Shown here piece after piece: positions 26,868 to 36,368 of a stretch of DNA of 64,000 bases. The stretch's first letter is position 1, and every line of letters starts with the position of its first letter. Origin of the DNA: Paraburkholderia xenovorans LB400 (GTDB lineage Bacteria; Pseudomonadota; Gammaproteobacteria; Burkholderiales; Burkholderiaceae); the NCBI RefSeq assembly GCF_000013645.1, contig NC_007951.1:4030001-4094000 (forward strand). Direction: 5' to 3'. A program made the translations under genes and the position numbers. The notes beneath the pieces are model-generated. The model ran no database searches. It was given only the letters and a program-made list of their open reading frames with translations, and was not told where the DNA came from.

Positions 26868-26894
26868 AATACGGCCGCTCGATGCGGCCGTATT
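26868..26894. terminator. Bidirectional terminator after amiC
   Basis: AATACGGCCGC and GCGGCCGTATT pair around TCGAT, with T residues on the rightward side and a shorter run leftward. It separates convergent amiC and the EamA transporter gene. Confidence 0.75.
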
Positions 26895-26935
26895 TTCGTC
26901 GTCGTGGTGCGCGTTTTCGCGCGCGTCTTTCGTGC

Positions 26936-27838
26936 TCAATCAGACGCGTCAGTTGCCCGACGCGCCGGCGAAAACCGCTGCACCACCCAGCCGCCGAACA
27001 CGTTCACGGCCAACCCCGCCATCACCAGCAACGCACCGGCGATCTGCGCCGAGGACAGTTGCTCGTCGAGAAACAGCGACGCCGACGCGAGCCCGACAAT
27101 CGGCACCAGCAGCGAAAACGGCGCGACCTGGCTTGCCGGGTAGCGCGACAGCAGCCGGCTCCACAAGCCGTAGCCGAGCAGCGTGGCAATGAACGCGAGA
27201 TACACGATCGCGAAGATCGACATCGCGCTGATGCCGGCGAGCGCCGCGGCGATCCGCTGCGGGCCCTCGAACGCGTACGACAGCGCAAAAAACGGCAGCG
27301 GCGGAATCAGGCTGCCCCACACCACGAGTCCGACGAGATCGACCTTGCCGACCTTCTTCGTGACGATGTTGCCGAGCGCCCACGAACACGCGGCGCACAG
27401 CGTGAGGACGAAACCGGCCAGCGTCATGGCACGCCCCCCTTGCATGCCGATCACGGCAAGCCCGGCCGCCGCGATCGCCAATCCCGCGACATTCGGCAAG
27501 CGGAACCGCTCATGCAGGAAGATAGCCGCGAAGATCAGCGTAAAGAACGCCTGCGCCTGCAACACCAGCGACGCGAGTCCGGCCGGCATGCCGACATACA
27601 TGGCCGAGAACAGAAAAGCGAACTGCCCGAACGAGATCGTCGCGCCGTAGGCGAGCAGCCAGCGCCACGGCAGGTTGGGCCGTTTGATGAAAAACACCGC
27701 CGGCACCGCGGCGAGCGTGAAGCGCAGCGCGCCGAGCAGCATCGGCGGCACGCCATGCAGACCCACCTTGATCACGACGAAGTTGATGCCCCATGCCACG
27801 ACGACGACCAGCGCGAGCAGCAAATCCCTGGGCGACAT
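26936..27838 (-). CDS. EamA/DMT family transporter
   Basis: A 300-residue membrane protein with about ten hydrophobic segments in two EamA halves (LLALVVVVAWGINFVVIKVGL at the start; FVLTLCAACSWALGNIVTKKVG beginning the second half). The sequence resembles RhaT/YdcZ-EamA amino-acid and metabolite exporters of the O-acetylserine/cysteine type. The ATG at 27838 begins the first membrane segment directly; an upstream open extension to 27961 is Arg/His-rich and not membrane-like. Substrate cannot be assigned. Confidence 0.9.
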   Translation of the reverse strand: MSPRDLLLALVVVVAWGINFVVIKVGLHGVPPMLLGALRFTLAAVPAVFFIKRPNLPWRWLLAYGATISFGQFAFLFSAMYVGMPAGLASLVLQAQAFFTLIFAAIFLHERFRLPNVAGLAIAAAGLAVIGMQGGRAMTLAGFVLTLCAACSWALGNIVTKKVGKVDLVGLVVWGSLIPPLPFFALSYAFEGPQRIAAALAGISAMSIFAIVYLAFIATLLGYGLWSRLLSRYPASQVAPFSLLVPIVGLASASLFLDEQLSSAQIAGALLVMAGLAVNVFGGWVVQRFSPARRATDASD

Positions 27839-28027
27839 GCGCTCTCCAATTGATTGTTCGATCCGGCAGTTTAGCGGAGCCGGCAGAAGCGGGCGATGGA
27901 CCGCCCGATGGACCGCATTACGGATTCCCGGAACGCCGGCATGCCGTCCAGCAATCGTCATGGCTGCCCTCCGCAGTAGAATCGTTCATTGAGCCGATCT
28001 CCACTCATCCTTCCAGCCGAGCCCGCC

Positions 28028-28903
28028 ATGTCCTCCTCGATCAAAGCAGTCCTCAAGCCGCATCTGCGCGACGTCGGCAATCTGACCGTGCGGCGCGTGC
28101 TGCCGGCCATGCAGGCGCGCCTGATCGGCCCGTTCATCTTCTTCGACCACATGGGCCCGGCCACCCTCGAACCCGGCGTCGGCCTCGACGTGCGGCCGCA
28201 TCCGCATATCGGCCTCGCCACCGTGACCTATCTGTTCGAAGGGGCGGTCATGCATCGCGACAGCCTCGGCTCGGCGCAGAAAATCGTTCCCGGCGACGTC
28301 AACTGGATGACGGCCGGGCGCGGCATCGTCCACTCCGAGCGCACGCCGGACGAAGATCGCGCGAGCGGCCTGACCATGCACGGCATTCAGACCTGGGTCG
28401 CGCTGCCGCTCGAAGACGAAGAGATCGAGCCGTCGTTCGCGCATCACGCGGCGTACACGCTACCGGTGGTCGAGCGCAACGGCGTGACGCTGCGGGTGAT
28501 CGCGGGCACGGCTTTCGGGGCAACCTCGCCGGTCGCGACATTCTCCGGCACGCTGTATGTGGCCGGCGAATTCGCGCCGGGCAGCGCCTTCGCGCTCGAA
28601 CCTGAACACGAGGAACGCGGCGTCTACCTGGTGGACGGCGATCTGGAAATCGACGGCACGCCGCTCGAAGCCGGTCAGATGGCCGTGCTCGCGCTCGACG
28701 AAACGGTCACGCTGGCGAGCACCCACGGCGCGCGCGTGATACTGCTCGGCGGCGAGAAGCTGGACGGCGAGCGCTTTATCGAGTGGAATTTCGTCGCCAG
28801 TTCGCGCGAGAAGATCGAAGCCGCGAAGCTCGCATGGACCCATCAGGAAATGGGCAAGGTGCCGGGCGAAACCGAATGGATTCCGCTGCCCCAGCGCAAA
28901 TGA
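28028..28903 (+). CDS. Pirin family protein
   Basis: A 291-residue bicupin of the pirin family. The N-terminal cupin has the metal ligands in GLDVRPHPHIGLATVTYLFEG and GIVHSERTPDE. DSLGSAQKIVPGDVNWMTAGRGI is the classical pirin signature, and FIEWNFVASSREKIEAAK the C-terminal one. Bacterial pirins include quercetin-dioxygenase-like enzymes and metabolic regulators; which applies is unknown. cnoX follows 81 bases downstream in the same direction. Confidence 0.9.
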   Translation: MSSSIKAVLKPHLRDVGNLTVRRVLPAMQARLIGPFIFFDHMGPATLEPGVGLDVRPHPHIGLATVTYLFEGAVMHRDSLGSAQKIVPGDVNWMTAGRGIVHSERTPDEDRASGLTMHGIQTWVALPLEDEEIEPSFAHHAAYTLPVVERNGVTLRVIAGTAFGATSPVATFSGTLYVAGEFAPGSAFALEPEHEERGVYLVDGDLEIDGTPLEAGQMAVLALDETVTLASTHGARVILLGGEKLDGERFIEWNFVASSREKIEAAKLAWTHQEMGKVPGETEWIPLPQRK

Positions 28904-28984
28904 ACACCGGCGGGTTCGGGCAGCATTGAATCCGCGGCGTTCGGCCCCAACTAACCGTCAAACCGTTTTATCGACGAGGACGCA

Positions 28985-29833
28985 ATGGACACCACTCTGG
29001 CCACTTTCGAACAGGACGTCATCACGGCGTCGACACTGGCCCCCGTGCTGGTCGATTTCTGGGCGCCCTGGTGCGGCCCGTGCAAGACGCTCGGTCCGAT
29101 GCTCGAAAAGCTCGAAGCCGAAGCCGCCGGCAAATGGAAGCTGGTGAAGGTCAACGTAGACGAAAATCAGGAACTGGCCGCGCACTTCCAGGTGCGCAGC
29201 ATTCCGCACGTCATGGCATTCGCCGACGGGCGGCCGGTCGATCAGTTCGTCGGCGTGCTGCCCGAAGGCCAGTTGCGCGAGTTTATCGAGCGGCTCGTGC
29301 CGCAAGGCGCGGACGCCGCGCGTCTGGAGGCGCAAGCCGCGCTGGCCGAAGGCCGCCGCGAAGATGCCTACGAGGCGCTGCAAGCGGCCCTCGCCTACGA
29401 CCCGGGTTTCGACGAAGCGCGCATGGACCGCATTGAAATGCTGCTCGAAGACAACCGTATCGACGAGGCTCGCGGCGAAGTCGATCTGCTGTCGCCGAAA
29501 ACGACGCAAGGCATCGACGCGCGTTTCAACGCGATCAAGACGCGCCTCGACGCACTGGACGCCGCCGCGGCCTTGCCGCCGACCGATGCGCTGGAAGCGA
29601 AGGTCGCCGCCGACCCGGCCGATCTCGAAGCGCGCTTCGATCTCGCCAGTGCGTTCATCGCCCGCCTCAAATATGCGGAAGCGCTCGAGCAACTGCTTGC
29701 GATCGTGCAGCGCGACCGCACGTTCCGCGACGATATCGGCCGTAAGACCATGCTGTCGGTGTTCGATCTGGCCGCGCATCAGCCGGAGCTGGTGTCGCAA
29801 TGGCGGCGCAAGCTGAGCGCCTCGCTGTTCTGA
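28985..29833 (+). CDS. cnoX: Thioredoxin-TPR chaperedoxin (CnoX/YbbN)
   Basis: A 282-residue thioredoxin-fold protein with a helical C-terminal TPR region, the CnoX/YbbN architecture. The redox motif WCGPC is at residues 29-33, so unlike E. coli YbbN (SXXC) both cysteines are kept. TPR-like helices start near residue 110 (ARLEAQAALAEGRREDAYEALQAALAYDP). CnoX proteins hold unfolded and oxidised substrates for GroEL and DnaK; in species with two cysteines they are also redox-active. Confidence 0.92.
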   Translation: MDTTLATFEQDVITASTLAPVLVDFWAPWCGPCKTLGPMLEKLEAEAAGKWKLVKVNVDENQELAAHFQVRSIPHVMAFADGRPVDQFVGVLPEGQLREFIERLVPQGADAARLEAQAALAEGRREDAYEALQAALAYDPGFDEARMDRIEMLLEDNRIDEARGEVDLLSPKTTQGIDARFNAIKTRLDALDAAAALPPTDALEAKVAADPADLEARFDLASAFIARLKYAEALEQLLAIVQRDRTFRDDIGRKTMLSVFDLAAHQPELVSQWRRKLSASLF

Positions 29834-29934
29834 TCTGCCCAGTCAGGATTCAGGCTTCAGGCGCGGCCGGTGTGCCGCGCCTGAATACGCGACTTTCCGG
29901 ATATGCCGCGGCGTTTGCCGCAACCTGACTCACC

Positions 29935-30792
29935 TCAAGCCGTGGCCTGCTTCGCCAACGCCCGCAGCACATGCGCGGCCGCGGCAAAACCGAAGCTCGC
30001 CGTCACGCACACGCTCGACCCAAAGCCCGCACAGTTCAGACCGACCGGTCCCGTGTGACCCGGCGACGTGCTCACGTGCTCGGCTTCCATGTCTATATCG
30101 CAGACGGCGGCTTCCGGGTAGATCAGCGGCTCGTCGGAATACACCGCGCTCACCTTGAACTTCGCCTTCGGCCCGCGCGGAAAGCCGTGCTGTTTGCGCA
30201 GTTGGCCGCGCACCTTCGACAACAGCGGGTCCTGAATGGTCAGCGCGAGATCGTCGATGCGAATGCGCGTCGGGTCGAGCTGGCCGCCCGCGCCGCCGAC
30301 CGTGATCAACGGCTGTTTCTTTTCCACACACCATGCGATCAGCGCGGTCTTGGTGCGCACGCTGTCGATCGCATCGACCACGTAATCGAAGCCGCCGCCG
30401 AGCGTAGCCTCGAAATTGTCCGGCTCGACGAAGTCTTCGATCAGGCGCACGTCGCAAAACGGATTGATCGCCGCAATGCGCTCCGCCATCGCTTCGACCT
30501 TCGGTTTCCCGTAGTTGCCGTCGAGCGCATGGATCTGCCGGTTAGTGTTGCTTTCGGCGACGTTGTCGAGATCGATCAGCGTCAGCGTGCCGAGCGCGCT
30601 GCGCGCGAGCGCCTCGGCCACCCACGACCCGACCCCGCCAATGCCGATGACCGCCACGTGCGCGCCTTCGAACGCAGCGAGCGCCGGTGCGCCGTACAAG
30701 CGGGCAATGCCGCCGAAGCGCCGCGCGCGGTCGGCGGTTTCACTCCCGTCGAGGCTGGTAGTAAGATCGGATGGCGCGGTGGTGCTGGACAT
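29935..30792 (-). CDS. tcdA: tRNA threonylcarbamoyladenosine dehydratase
   Basis: E1-like enzyme that cyclises t6A to ct6A at position 37 of tRNAs using ATP. The 285-residue ThiF-fold protein has GIGGVGSWVAEALARSALGTLTLIDLDNVAESNTNRQIHAL, the nucleotide-binding core, and FDYVVDAIDSVRTKTALIAWC. AVCDID and the C-terminal GFGSSVCVTASFGFAAAAHVLRAL match TcdA/CsdL. It could also be called a HesA/MoeB-type protein, but length and motifs favour TcdA. TsaE, needed for its substrate, is in the same window. Confidence 0.92.
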   Translation of the reverse strand: MSSTTAPSDLTTSLDGSETADRARRFGGIARLYGAPALAAFEGAHVAVIGIGGVGSWVAEALARSALGTLTLIDLDNVAESNTNRQIHALDGNYGKPKVEAMAERIAAINPFCDVRLIEDFVEPDNFEATLGGGFDYVVDAIDSVRTKTALIAWCVEKKQPLITVGGAGGQLDPTRIRIDDLALTIQDPLLSKVRGQLRKQHGFPRGPKAKFKVSAVYSDEPLIYPEAAVCDIDMEAEHVSTSPGHTGPVGLNCAGFGSSVCVTASFGFAAAAHVLRALAKQATA

Positions 30793-31019
30793 GATGGCAG
30801 GGCTCGTTGATCAGGCAAAAATACAGGATGGCAACGCTCACGCGTGCGCAACCCCGTATTCTGCCTGAACGCATCAGCTTGCATCGCCGTGGAAAGTGCA
30901 GCACCGTGGGCCGCAGCGCGTCGGCATGCACCAGAGCACGCGCGAAGCCTTGACCTGGCTACGCGCAAAAAATTAGCGCCTTAGCTATACTGGTTGGACT
31001 GTAGCGTTCGCATAAGAAC

Positions 31020-31661
31020 ATGACCTCACTCGCCGAACTTCGAAAAAACTATTCGCTGGGTTCTCTGGACGTCGGCGATGTCGACCGCAACCCGTTTCGT
31101 CAATTCGACACGTGGTTCAAACAGGCGGTAGACGCCCAACTGCCTGAACCGAATACCATGACGCTGGCCACGGTCGACCCGCGCGGCCGACCGTCGGCGC
31201 GCATCGTGCTGATCAAGGGCGTCGACGAGCGCGGCTTTGTGTTCTTCACCAATTACGAGAGCCGTAAAGGCCGCGAACTGGCGGCCAATCCCTACGCCAG
31301 CCTGCTGTTCTACTGGATAGAACTGGAGCGCCAGGTGCGCGTCGAGGGACGTATCGTCAAGACCAGTGCGGAAGAAAGCGATGGCTATTTCGCGTCGCGC
31401 CCGCTCGGTTCACGTATCGGTGCGTGGGCATCCAATCAGAGTCAGGTAATTGAAAGCCGTTCGCAGCTCGAAACACGCGAACGCGAATTCAGCCTGCTAT
31501 ACGGCGATCAACCGCCGCGTCCGCCACACTGGGGTGGCTATCGTTTGGTGCCCGAAGCAATCGAGTTCTGGCAGGGCCGGCCGTCGCGTCTGCACGACCG
31601 CCTGCTCTACACCCGATCGGACGAACACAGCGACTGGCAAATCTCCCGCCTGTCGCCTTGA
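31020..31661 (+). CDS. pdxH: Pyridoxamine 5'-phosphate oxidase
   Basis: FMN enzyme making pyridoxal 5'-phosphate. The 213-residue protein has the N-terminal LRKNYSLGSLDVGDVDRNPF, PEPNTMTLATVDPRGRPSARIVLIKGVDERGFVFFTNYESRKGREL, and the C-terminal WGGYRLVPEAIEFWQGRPSRLHDRLLYTR, all PdxH hallmarks. A TATACT lies about 30 bases before the ATG without a clear partner -35 box. Kynureninase, encoded nearby, needs the product, but no linkage is implied. Confidence 0.97.
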   Translation: MTSLAELRKNYSLGSLDVGDVDRNPFRQFDTWFKQAVDAQLPEPNTMTLATVDPRGRPSARIVLIKGVDERGFVFFTNYESRKGRELAANPYASLLFYWIELERQVRVEGRIVKTSAEESDGYFASRPLGSRIGAWASNQSQVIESRSQLETREREFSLLYGDQPPRPPHWGGYRLVPEAIEFWQGRPSRLHDRLLYTRSDEHSDWQISRLSP

Positions 31662-31802
31662 ACCGGCATACAACGCCGGCAGTGCGTTGCCAATGCAGCA
31701 GCGCGCGCCGGCAGGACGGCATCTCGCGGCATAGGAGTTGCGCCGCATCGGGCTGCAGTCCACACAAGCTTTGCTTTAATTCAACGGACACGGAGAGATC
31801 GC

Positions 31803-33017
31803 ATGTTCTGGGAGAAGAAGCTGGCGCAGTGGGTGGAAGATGTAAAAATCAAGGCTAACGTTCCAGCACGCCTCGTGCTGTGGGACGGTCAGCAACATGA
31901 CTTCGGGCAGTTCGCCGCGCCCCAGGTCACGTTGCATGTCAAGAGCGCCACGGCGCTGCCCTATCTGCTCGAACCGAGCCTCGACAATCTCGGCGAGGCG
32001 TACGTGAAGGGCAAGATCGACATCGAGGGCAAGCTGTCGGACATCATCAACGTCGGCTACCAGCTGGCGCGCAACACCGTCACCAGCGCGGGCAAGCTGG
32101 CGCGCGTGCGGCGCTACTTCAATCATTCGAAGGCGTCGGACAAGAAGGCGATCCAGTATCACTACGACGTCTCGAACGAGTTCTACAAGCTGTGGCTCGA
32201 CGAGAACATGGTGTACTCGTGCGCCTACTTCGAGAACGGCGACGAAGATCTCGCCACCGCGCAGATCAAGAAGATCGACCACATCCTCACCAAGATCCAG
32301 TTGCAGCCGGGGCAGCGCCTGCTCGATATCGGCTGCGGCTGGGGCGCGCTCGTGCTGCGCGCGGCACAGAAGTTCGGCGCGAAATGTGTGGGCGTGACGC
32401 TCTCGCAGAACCAGTTCGACCTCGCCACCGCGCGCGTGAAAGCCGCGGGTCTCGAAGGCCAGATCGAGATCCGTCTGCAGGATTACCGCGACGTCGAGGG
32501 GCAATTCGATCGCATCACGAGCGTCGGCATGTTCGAGCACGTGGGCCGCAAGAATCTGCCGGGGTACTTTGGGAAGATTCGCGATCTGCTGGTCGACGAC
32601 GGCATCGCCATGAATCACGGCATTACGTCGAGCGATTCGGATAGCGGCGAGACGGCGCTGGGCGGCGGCGAATTCATCGACCGTTATGTGTTCCCGGACG
32701 GCGAGCTGCCGCATATCGGCCTCGCGCTCGAAGCCATGCAGCGCGGCGGGCTCGAAGCAGTTGACGTCGAAAGCCTGCGCCGTCACTATGCGCACACGCT
32801 GGACATCTGGGCGGACAATTTCGAAACGCACGCTGACGAAGCCCGCAAACTGGTCGACGACGAAAAATTCCGTATCTGGCGCGTCTACCTCGCGGGTTGC
32901 GCCTACGCGTTCGAAAACGACGACGTCTCCATCTACCAGGTGGTGTGCCGCAAAGCCGGCCGCAGCGCGAAAACCCTGCCATGGTCGCGCCGCTATATGT
33001 ACGACAAACCGCTGTAA
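31803..33017 (+). CDS. cfa: Cyclopropane-fatty-acyl-phospholipid synthase
   Basis: Uses S-adenosylmethionine to add a methylene bridge to unsaturated acyl chains in membrane phospholipids. The 404-residue protein has the SAM motif LLDIGCGWG (173-181) and the conserved KAIQYHYDVSNEFYKLWLDENMVYSCAYF, with Cys140. ITSVGMFEHVG and the C-terminal IWRVYLAGCAYAFENDDVSIYQ complete the family pattern. GGAGAG precedes the ATG. It stands alone, with the DUF72 gene 72 bases downstream. Confidence 0.96.
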   Translation: MFWEKKLAQWVEDVKIKANVPARLVLWDGQQHDFGQFAAPQVTLHVKSATALPYLLEPSLDNLGEAYVKGKIDIEGKLSDIINVGYQLARNTVTSAGKLARVRRYFNHSKASDKKAIQYHYDVSNEFYKLWLDENMVYSCAYFENGDEDLATAQIKKIDHILTKIQLQPGQRLLDIGCGWGALVLRAAQKFGAKCVGVTLSQNQFDLATARVKAAGLEGQIEIRLQDYRDVEGQFDRITSVGMFEHVGRKNLPGYFGKIRDLLVDDGIAMNHGITSSDSDSGETALGGGEFIDRYVFPDGELPHIGLALEAMQRGGLEAVDVESLRRHYAHTLDIWADNFETHADEARKLVDDEKFRIWRVYLAGCAYAFENDDVSIYQVVCRKAGRSAKTLPWSRRYMYDKPL

Positions 33018-33089
33018 TACGGTTGCGCCGCGGCGCCGTGCATGAGCGGGCGACCGCGGCGCAACCTTTGAACAGCAGACCGGACACCG

Positions 33090-34358
33090 ATGGACCAGAG
33101 CGGGACAAGCGAAGTTGAACAGCCGGTAGAAGGCGAGTCTGACGCTGCGGGCGAAGCCGTGCAGTTCGATCTGTTCGGCATGCCGGTGCAAACGCCGGCG
33201 CCGAAGGGCGAAGGCCGGATCAAGCCGTCAAGTCCGAAGAGCGCTGTAACCCTTTCGCAGCCGGACGACGCCGGCGCCGCGCCTGATGAAGCCGACACCG
33301 CGACCGTCCCCGCCGTCGCCAAAAAGCGCCGCGCGCGGGAAATCCTCGCCGCCCCGCCCTCGCCCGAACTGCTCGCACTCGCGGCGCAACTGCCGGCGCA
33401 GATCCATCTCGGCACCTCGACGTGGTCGTTTCCAGGTTGGAACGGCATTGTCTACGGCGACGAATACAGCAACAGCAAACTCTCGCGCGAAGGTCTCACG
33501 GCCTATGGTGCGCATCCGCTGCTCAAGACCGTCAGCATAGACCGCTCGTTTTATCAGGCGCTCACGGTCACCGAGTATTTGCGCTACGCGCAGCAAGTGC
33601 CCGAGCACTTCCGCTTCATCGTCAAAGCGCCGATGACGATCACCGACGCCACCGTGCGCGCCGAACGCGGCGAGCCGGTCTCGATGAACCCGTGCTTTCT
33701 GAACGCGCAAATGGCGATCGACGACTTCGTCACGCCTTGCCTCGAAGGCCTCGGCGCCAAGGCCGGTGCACTGGTGTTCCAGATTTCACCGCTGCCGGAT
33801 CAGATGCTCGCGCAGCCGGCGGCATTCATCGAACGGCTGGGCGAATTTCTCGCGGCCTTGCCGAAGCTGCCCGACGGCACCTGCTACGCGATCGAAATCC
33901 GCGATGCGAGCCTGCTCACGCCGCGCTTCATCCGCACGCTCAAAGCGGCGGGCGTGCGCTATTGCGTGGGAATTCACGCCCGCATGCCCGACCCGCTGCG
34001 CCAGGCCGCGGCGCTCGCGCTGCTGGACGGCGAACCGGCCGGGCCGCTAATCGTGCGCTGGAGTCTGCACGGCGGCTTCAAATACGAACAGGCGAAGGCG
34101 AAGTACGAACCGTTCAACCAGCTGGTCGATCAGGATCCGGCGACCCGCGCCTCACTCGCCGAACTGGCCGCGCGCTACGCGCTGGCCGGCCAGCCGGTGG
34201 TGATCGCGATCAACAACAAGGCGGAAGGCTCGGCGCCGCTGAGTTGCGTGGAGCTGGCGCGCGCCATCATCGACGCGTATGCGCGGCTGGTTCATGAGCA
34301 CGAACATGAGCCCCCGCCGGCCGACGGGGACGGGAGCCCACCTCACTCCGACGCTTGA
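33090..34358 (+). CDS. DUF72 family protein
   Basis: A 422-residue protein with a DUF72 (YecE-like) TIM-barrel core from about residue 105 (IHLGTSTWSFPGWNGIVYG ... AHPLLKTVSIDRSFYQALT ... YLRYAQQVPEHFRFIVKAP). The first 100 residues are acidic, Pro/Ala-rich and poorly conserved, so the true start could lie later. The family has no agreed function. The C-terminus is His/Glu/Pro-rich (HEHEHEPPPADGDGSPPH), possibly a low-complexity tail. Confidence 0.88.
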   Translation: MDQSGTSEVEQPVEGESDAAGEAVQFDLFGMPVQTPAPKGEGRIKPSSPKSAVTLSQPDDAGAAPDEADTATVPAVAKKRRAREILAAPPSPELLALAAQLPAQIHLGTSTWSFPGWNGIVYGDEYSNSKLSREGLTAYGAHPLLKTVSIDRSFYQALTVTEYLRYAQQVPEHFRFIVKAPMTITDATVRAERGEPVSMNPCFLNAQMAIDDFVTPCLEGLGAKAGALVFQISPLPDQMLAQPAAFIERLGEFLAALPKLPDGTCYAIEIRDASLLTPRFIRTLKAAGVRYCVGIHARMPDPLRQAAALALLDGEPAGPLIVRWSLHGGFKYEQAKAKYEPFNQLVDQDPATRASLAELAARYALAGQPVVIAINNKAEGSAPLSCVELARAIIDAYARLVHEHEHEPPPADGDGSPPHSDA

Positions 34359-34387
34359 GAGGGAGCGTCGGCCAGCCGCTCGCCGTG

Positions 34388-34936
34388 TCAGCTCGCCTTG
34401 ATCCGGTGAGCAAACTTCTGACGAAACTTCGCCACCTTGGGCGCCACCACGAACGAGCAGTAACCCTGATTCGGATGGTGCGCAAAATAGTTCTGGTGAT
34501 AATCCTCGGCAGGCCAGTAGTTGTCGTTGAGCGGCAACACCTGGGTGACGATCTGGCCGTCGTAGATCTGCTGTTCGCCAATCTCGCGGATCGCCTGCAG
34601 CGCGATCTCCCGCTGCGCGTCGGAATGCGTGAAGATCACCGAGCGGTATTGCGTGCCGACGTCGTTGCCCTGCCGGTTCAACTGCGTCGGATCGTGGATC
34701 GCGAAGAAGATGTCGAGAATCTCGCGATAGCTGATCTTCGCCGGATCGAAGTCGACCTTCACGACTTCCGCGTGGCCCGTTTCGCCGTCGCACACGTCTT
34801 CATAAGTCGGATGCCGGGCCTCACCACCCGCGTAGCCCGACTCCACCGCGTTCACACCTTCGACGCCCAGATACACCGCTTCAAGGCACCAGAAACAACC
34901 GCCGCCGAGAGTGGCGACTTCGCCTGTCTGATTCAT
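34388..34936 (-). CDS. msrA: Peptide methionine sulfoxide reductase MsrA
   Basis: Reduces methionine-S-sulfoxide in proteins. The 182-residue protein has the catalytic Cys14 in GGGCFWCLEAVY, then GYAGGEARHPTYEDVCDGETGHAEVV, TQYRSVIFTHSDAQ and the C-terminal AEDYHQNYFAHHPNQGYC. The last Cys there is the likely resolving residue. It contains only the MsrA domain; no msrB is in the window. Confidence 0.97.
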   Translation of the reverse strand: MNQTGEVATLGGGCFWCLEAVYLGVEGVNAVESGYAGGEARHPTYEDVCDGETGHAEVVKVDFDPAKISYREILDIFFAIHDPTQLNRQGNDVGTQYRSVIFTHSDAQREIALQAIREIGEQQIYDGQIVTQVLPLNDNYWPAEDYHQNYFAHHPNQGYCSFVVAPKVAKFRQKFAHRIKAS

Positions 34937-35192
34937 GCTGCCCGCTCCTTGAACTCATAATCGGCCGATGCCGGTCCACGCTTCGCCGCAACGCCCGTTC
35001 CACCCGCTGATTTTCCAGCTTAGCGGGTTTTTCGCTCACCGGCTCGCGGTCACGGCCAATCCGCCGCGATTGCAGTTAAAATTGGGACAAATCGACGATT
35101 TTCACTATGACTTTCGAATCATTTGTTTTCGGCCATGCGTGCGACAGGTTCATCCCGAGCTTCGGCCGGTTTGCGCCAGGGGCTCGCGCCCA

Positions 35193-35702
35193 ATGAAGCG
35201 CGCCAGTCCGCCCAACTTCGACCAGAGCGCCTTTAAACAGGCGCTCAGCCAATTCGCCACCGGCGTCACCGTCATTACAACGCGCGCGGCGTCCGGCCAG
35301 TTGATCGGCATCACGGCCAGCTCGTTCAATTCGGTTTCGCTCAATCCGCCGCTGGTGTTGTGGAGCCTTGCAACGCGCTCGGCGTCGATGCCTGTGTTCC
35401 GCGCGAACAGTCACTACGTGGTCAATGTGCTGGCCGCGTCGCAACTCGATCTGTGCAAGCGCTTTGCGACCGTGAAGGGCGACCGCTTCGAAGGCGTGTC
35501 GCATGCGGAAGGCGACACGGGCATGCCGGTGCTAGACGGCGCGCTCGCCTGGTTCGAATGCCATAACCGCAGCCGTTACGAAGAAGGCGACCACGTGATT
35601 TTCGTCGGCGAAGTGGAGCGCTGCGGCGTGCACGAAAATGCCGCCGGAGTCTCGCCCCTGGTGTTTCAGAACGGCCAGTTTCACGGACTCAAGCCGCTGT
35701 GA
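35193..35702 (+). CDS. Flavin reductase family protein
   Basis: A 169-residue flavin-binding split-barrel protein (FQALSQFATGVTVITTRA-like start, then LIGITASSFNSVSLNPPLVLWSL, HYVVNVLAASQLDLCKRFA, and GDHVIFVGEVE). This family supplies reduced FMN/FAD to two-component monooxygenases; no partner oxygenase is adjacent. The ATG at 35193 has AGGGG upstream. The frame is open back to 34968, but that part has no family resemblance. It converges on kynR. Confidence 0.88.
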   Translation: MKRASPPNFDQSAFKQALSQFATGVTVITTRAASGQLIGITASSFNSVSLNPPLVLWSLATRSASMPVFRANSHYVVNVLAASQLDLCKRFATVKGDRFEGVSHAEGDTGMPVLDGALAWFECHNRSRYEEGDHVIFVGEVERCGVHENAAGVSPLVFQNGQFHGLKPL

Positions 35703-35722
35703 ACGCGCGGCCTTCGGCGCCG

Positions 35723-36238
35723 TCAACGATCGTTGTGCGCGGCGCCGTGGCCGCTAGCTTTCTTCACTAACGAAACGGGCACGCCCGAATCTTCCTTGAG
35801 TGTCTGCAGCACGATATTCGAACGGATATCCATCACGCCCGGCGCCTTGTAGAGCCGCTGCAGCACGAAATCCGAATAGTGCTTGAGGTTGTGCGCGAGA
35901 ACGCGCAGCAGATAGTGTGTCTCGCCGGTCACGACGAACGCGCCGACCACTTCCGGCCAGTCGCGCACCGCGTCCGCAAAGCGCTCGTGCCAGTTCTCCT
36001 GGTCGTTGCGCATGGACACCTGCACGAACGCTTCCAGCTCGAATCCCAGCACTTCGCGGTTCAGACACGCGCGGTAATGTTCGATGACACCCTGCTCTTC
36101 GAGCAGGCGCAGGCGTCGCAGACAGGCTGACGGCGAGAGCGAGATACGCTCCGCGAGGTCGAGATTGCTGATCCGTCCTTCTTGCTGAAGCACCGTCAAG
36201 ATACGGCAATCGGTGGCGTCGAGCGAGATCGCGTTCAT
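35723..36238 (-). CDS. kynR: Lrp/AsnC-type regulator of the kynurenine operon
   Basis: A 171-residue Lrp-family regulator. The helix-turn-helix is near residues 22-45 (RISNLDLAERISLSPSACLRRLRLLEEQG). The ligand-binding RAM domain follows (LEAFVQVSMRNDQ ... VVGAFVVTGETHYLLRVLAHNL). It is divergent from kynBUA with a 130-base gap, matching the known KynR arrangement, where kynurenine is the inducer. Direct control of kynB here is inferred from position. Confidence 0.93.
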   Translation of the reverse strand: MNAISLDATDCRILTVLQQEGRISNLDLAERISLSPSACLRRLRLLEEQGVIEHYRACLNREVLGFELEAFVQVSMRNDQENWHERFADAVRDWPEVVGAFVVTGETHYLLRVLAHNLKHYSDFVLQRLYKAPGVMDIRSNIVLQTLKEDSGVPVSLVKKASGHGAAHNDR

Positions 36239-36368
36239 ATTCGGTCTCCCTTTCCCATTTATCTCAAATTATGTTCCAAGACACGGCCTGGAAGGAGATT
36301 TTTTCGCAATCACATTTCGCGTCAAGCCACCTATCATTCCCGGATAGACACAAACTGCCGATGCGACT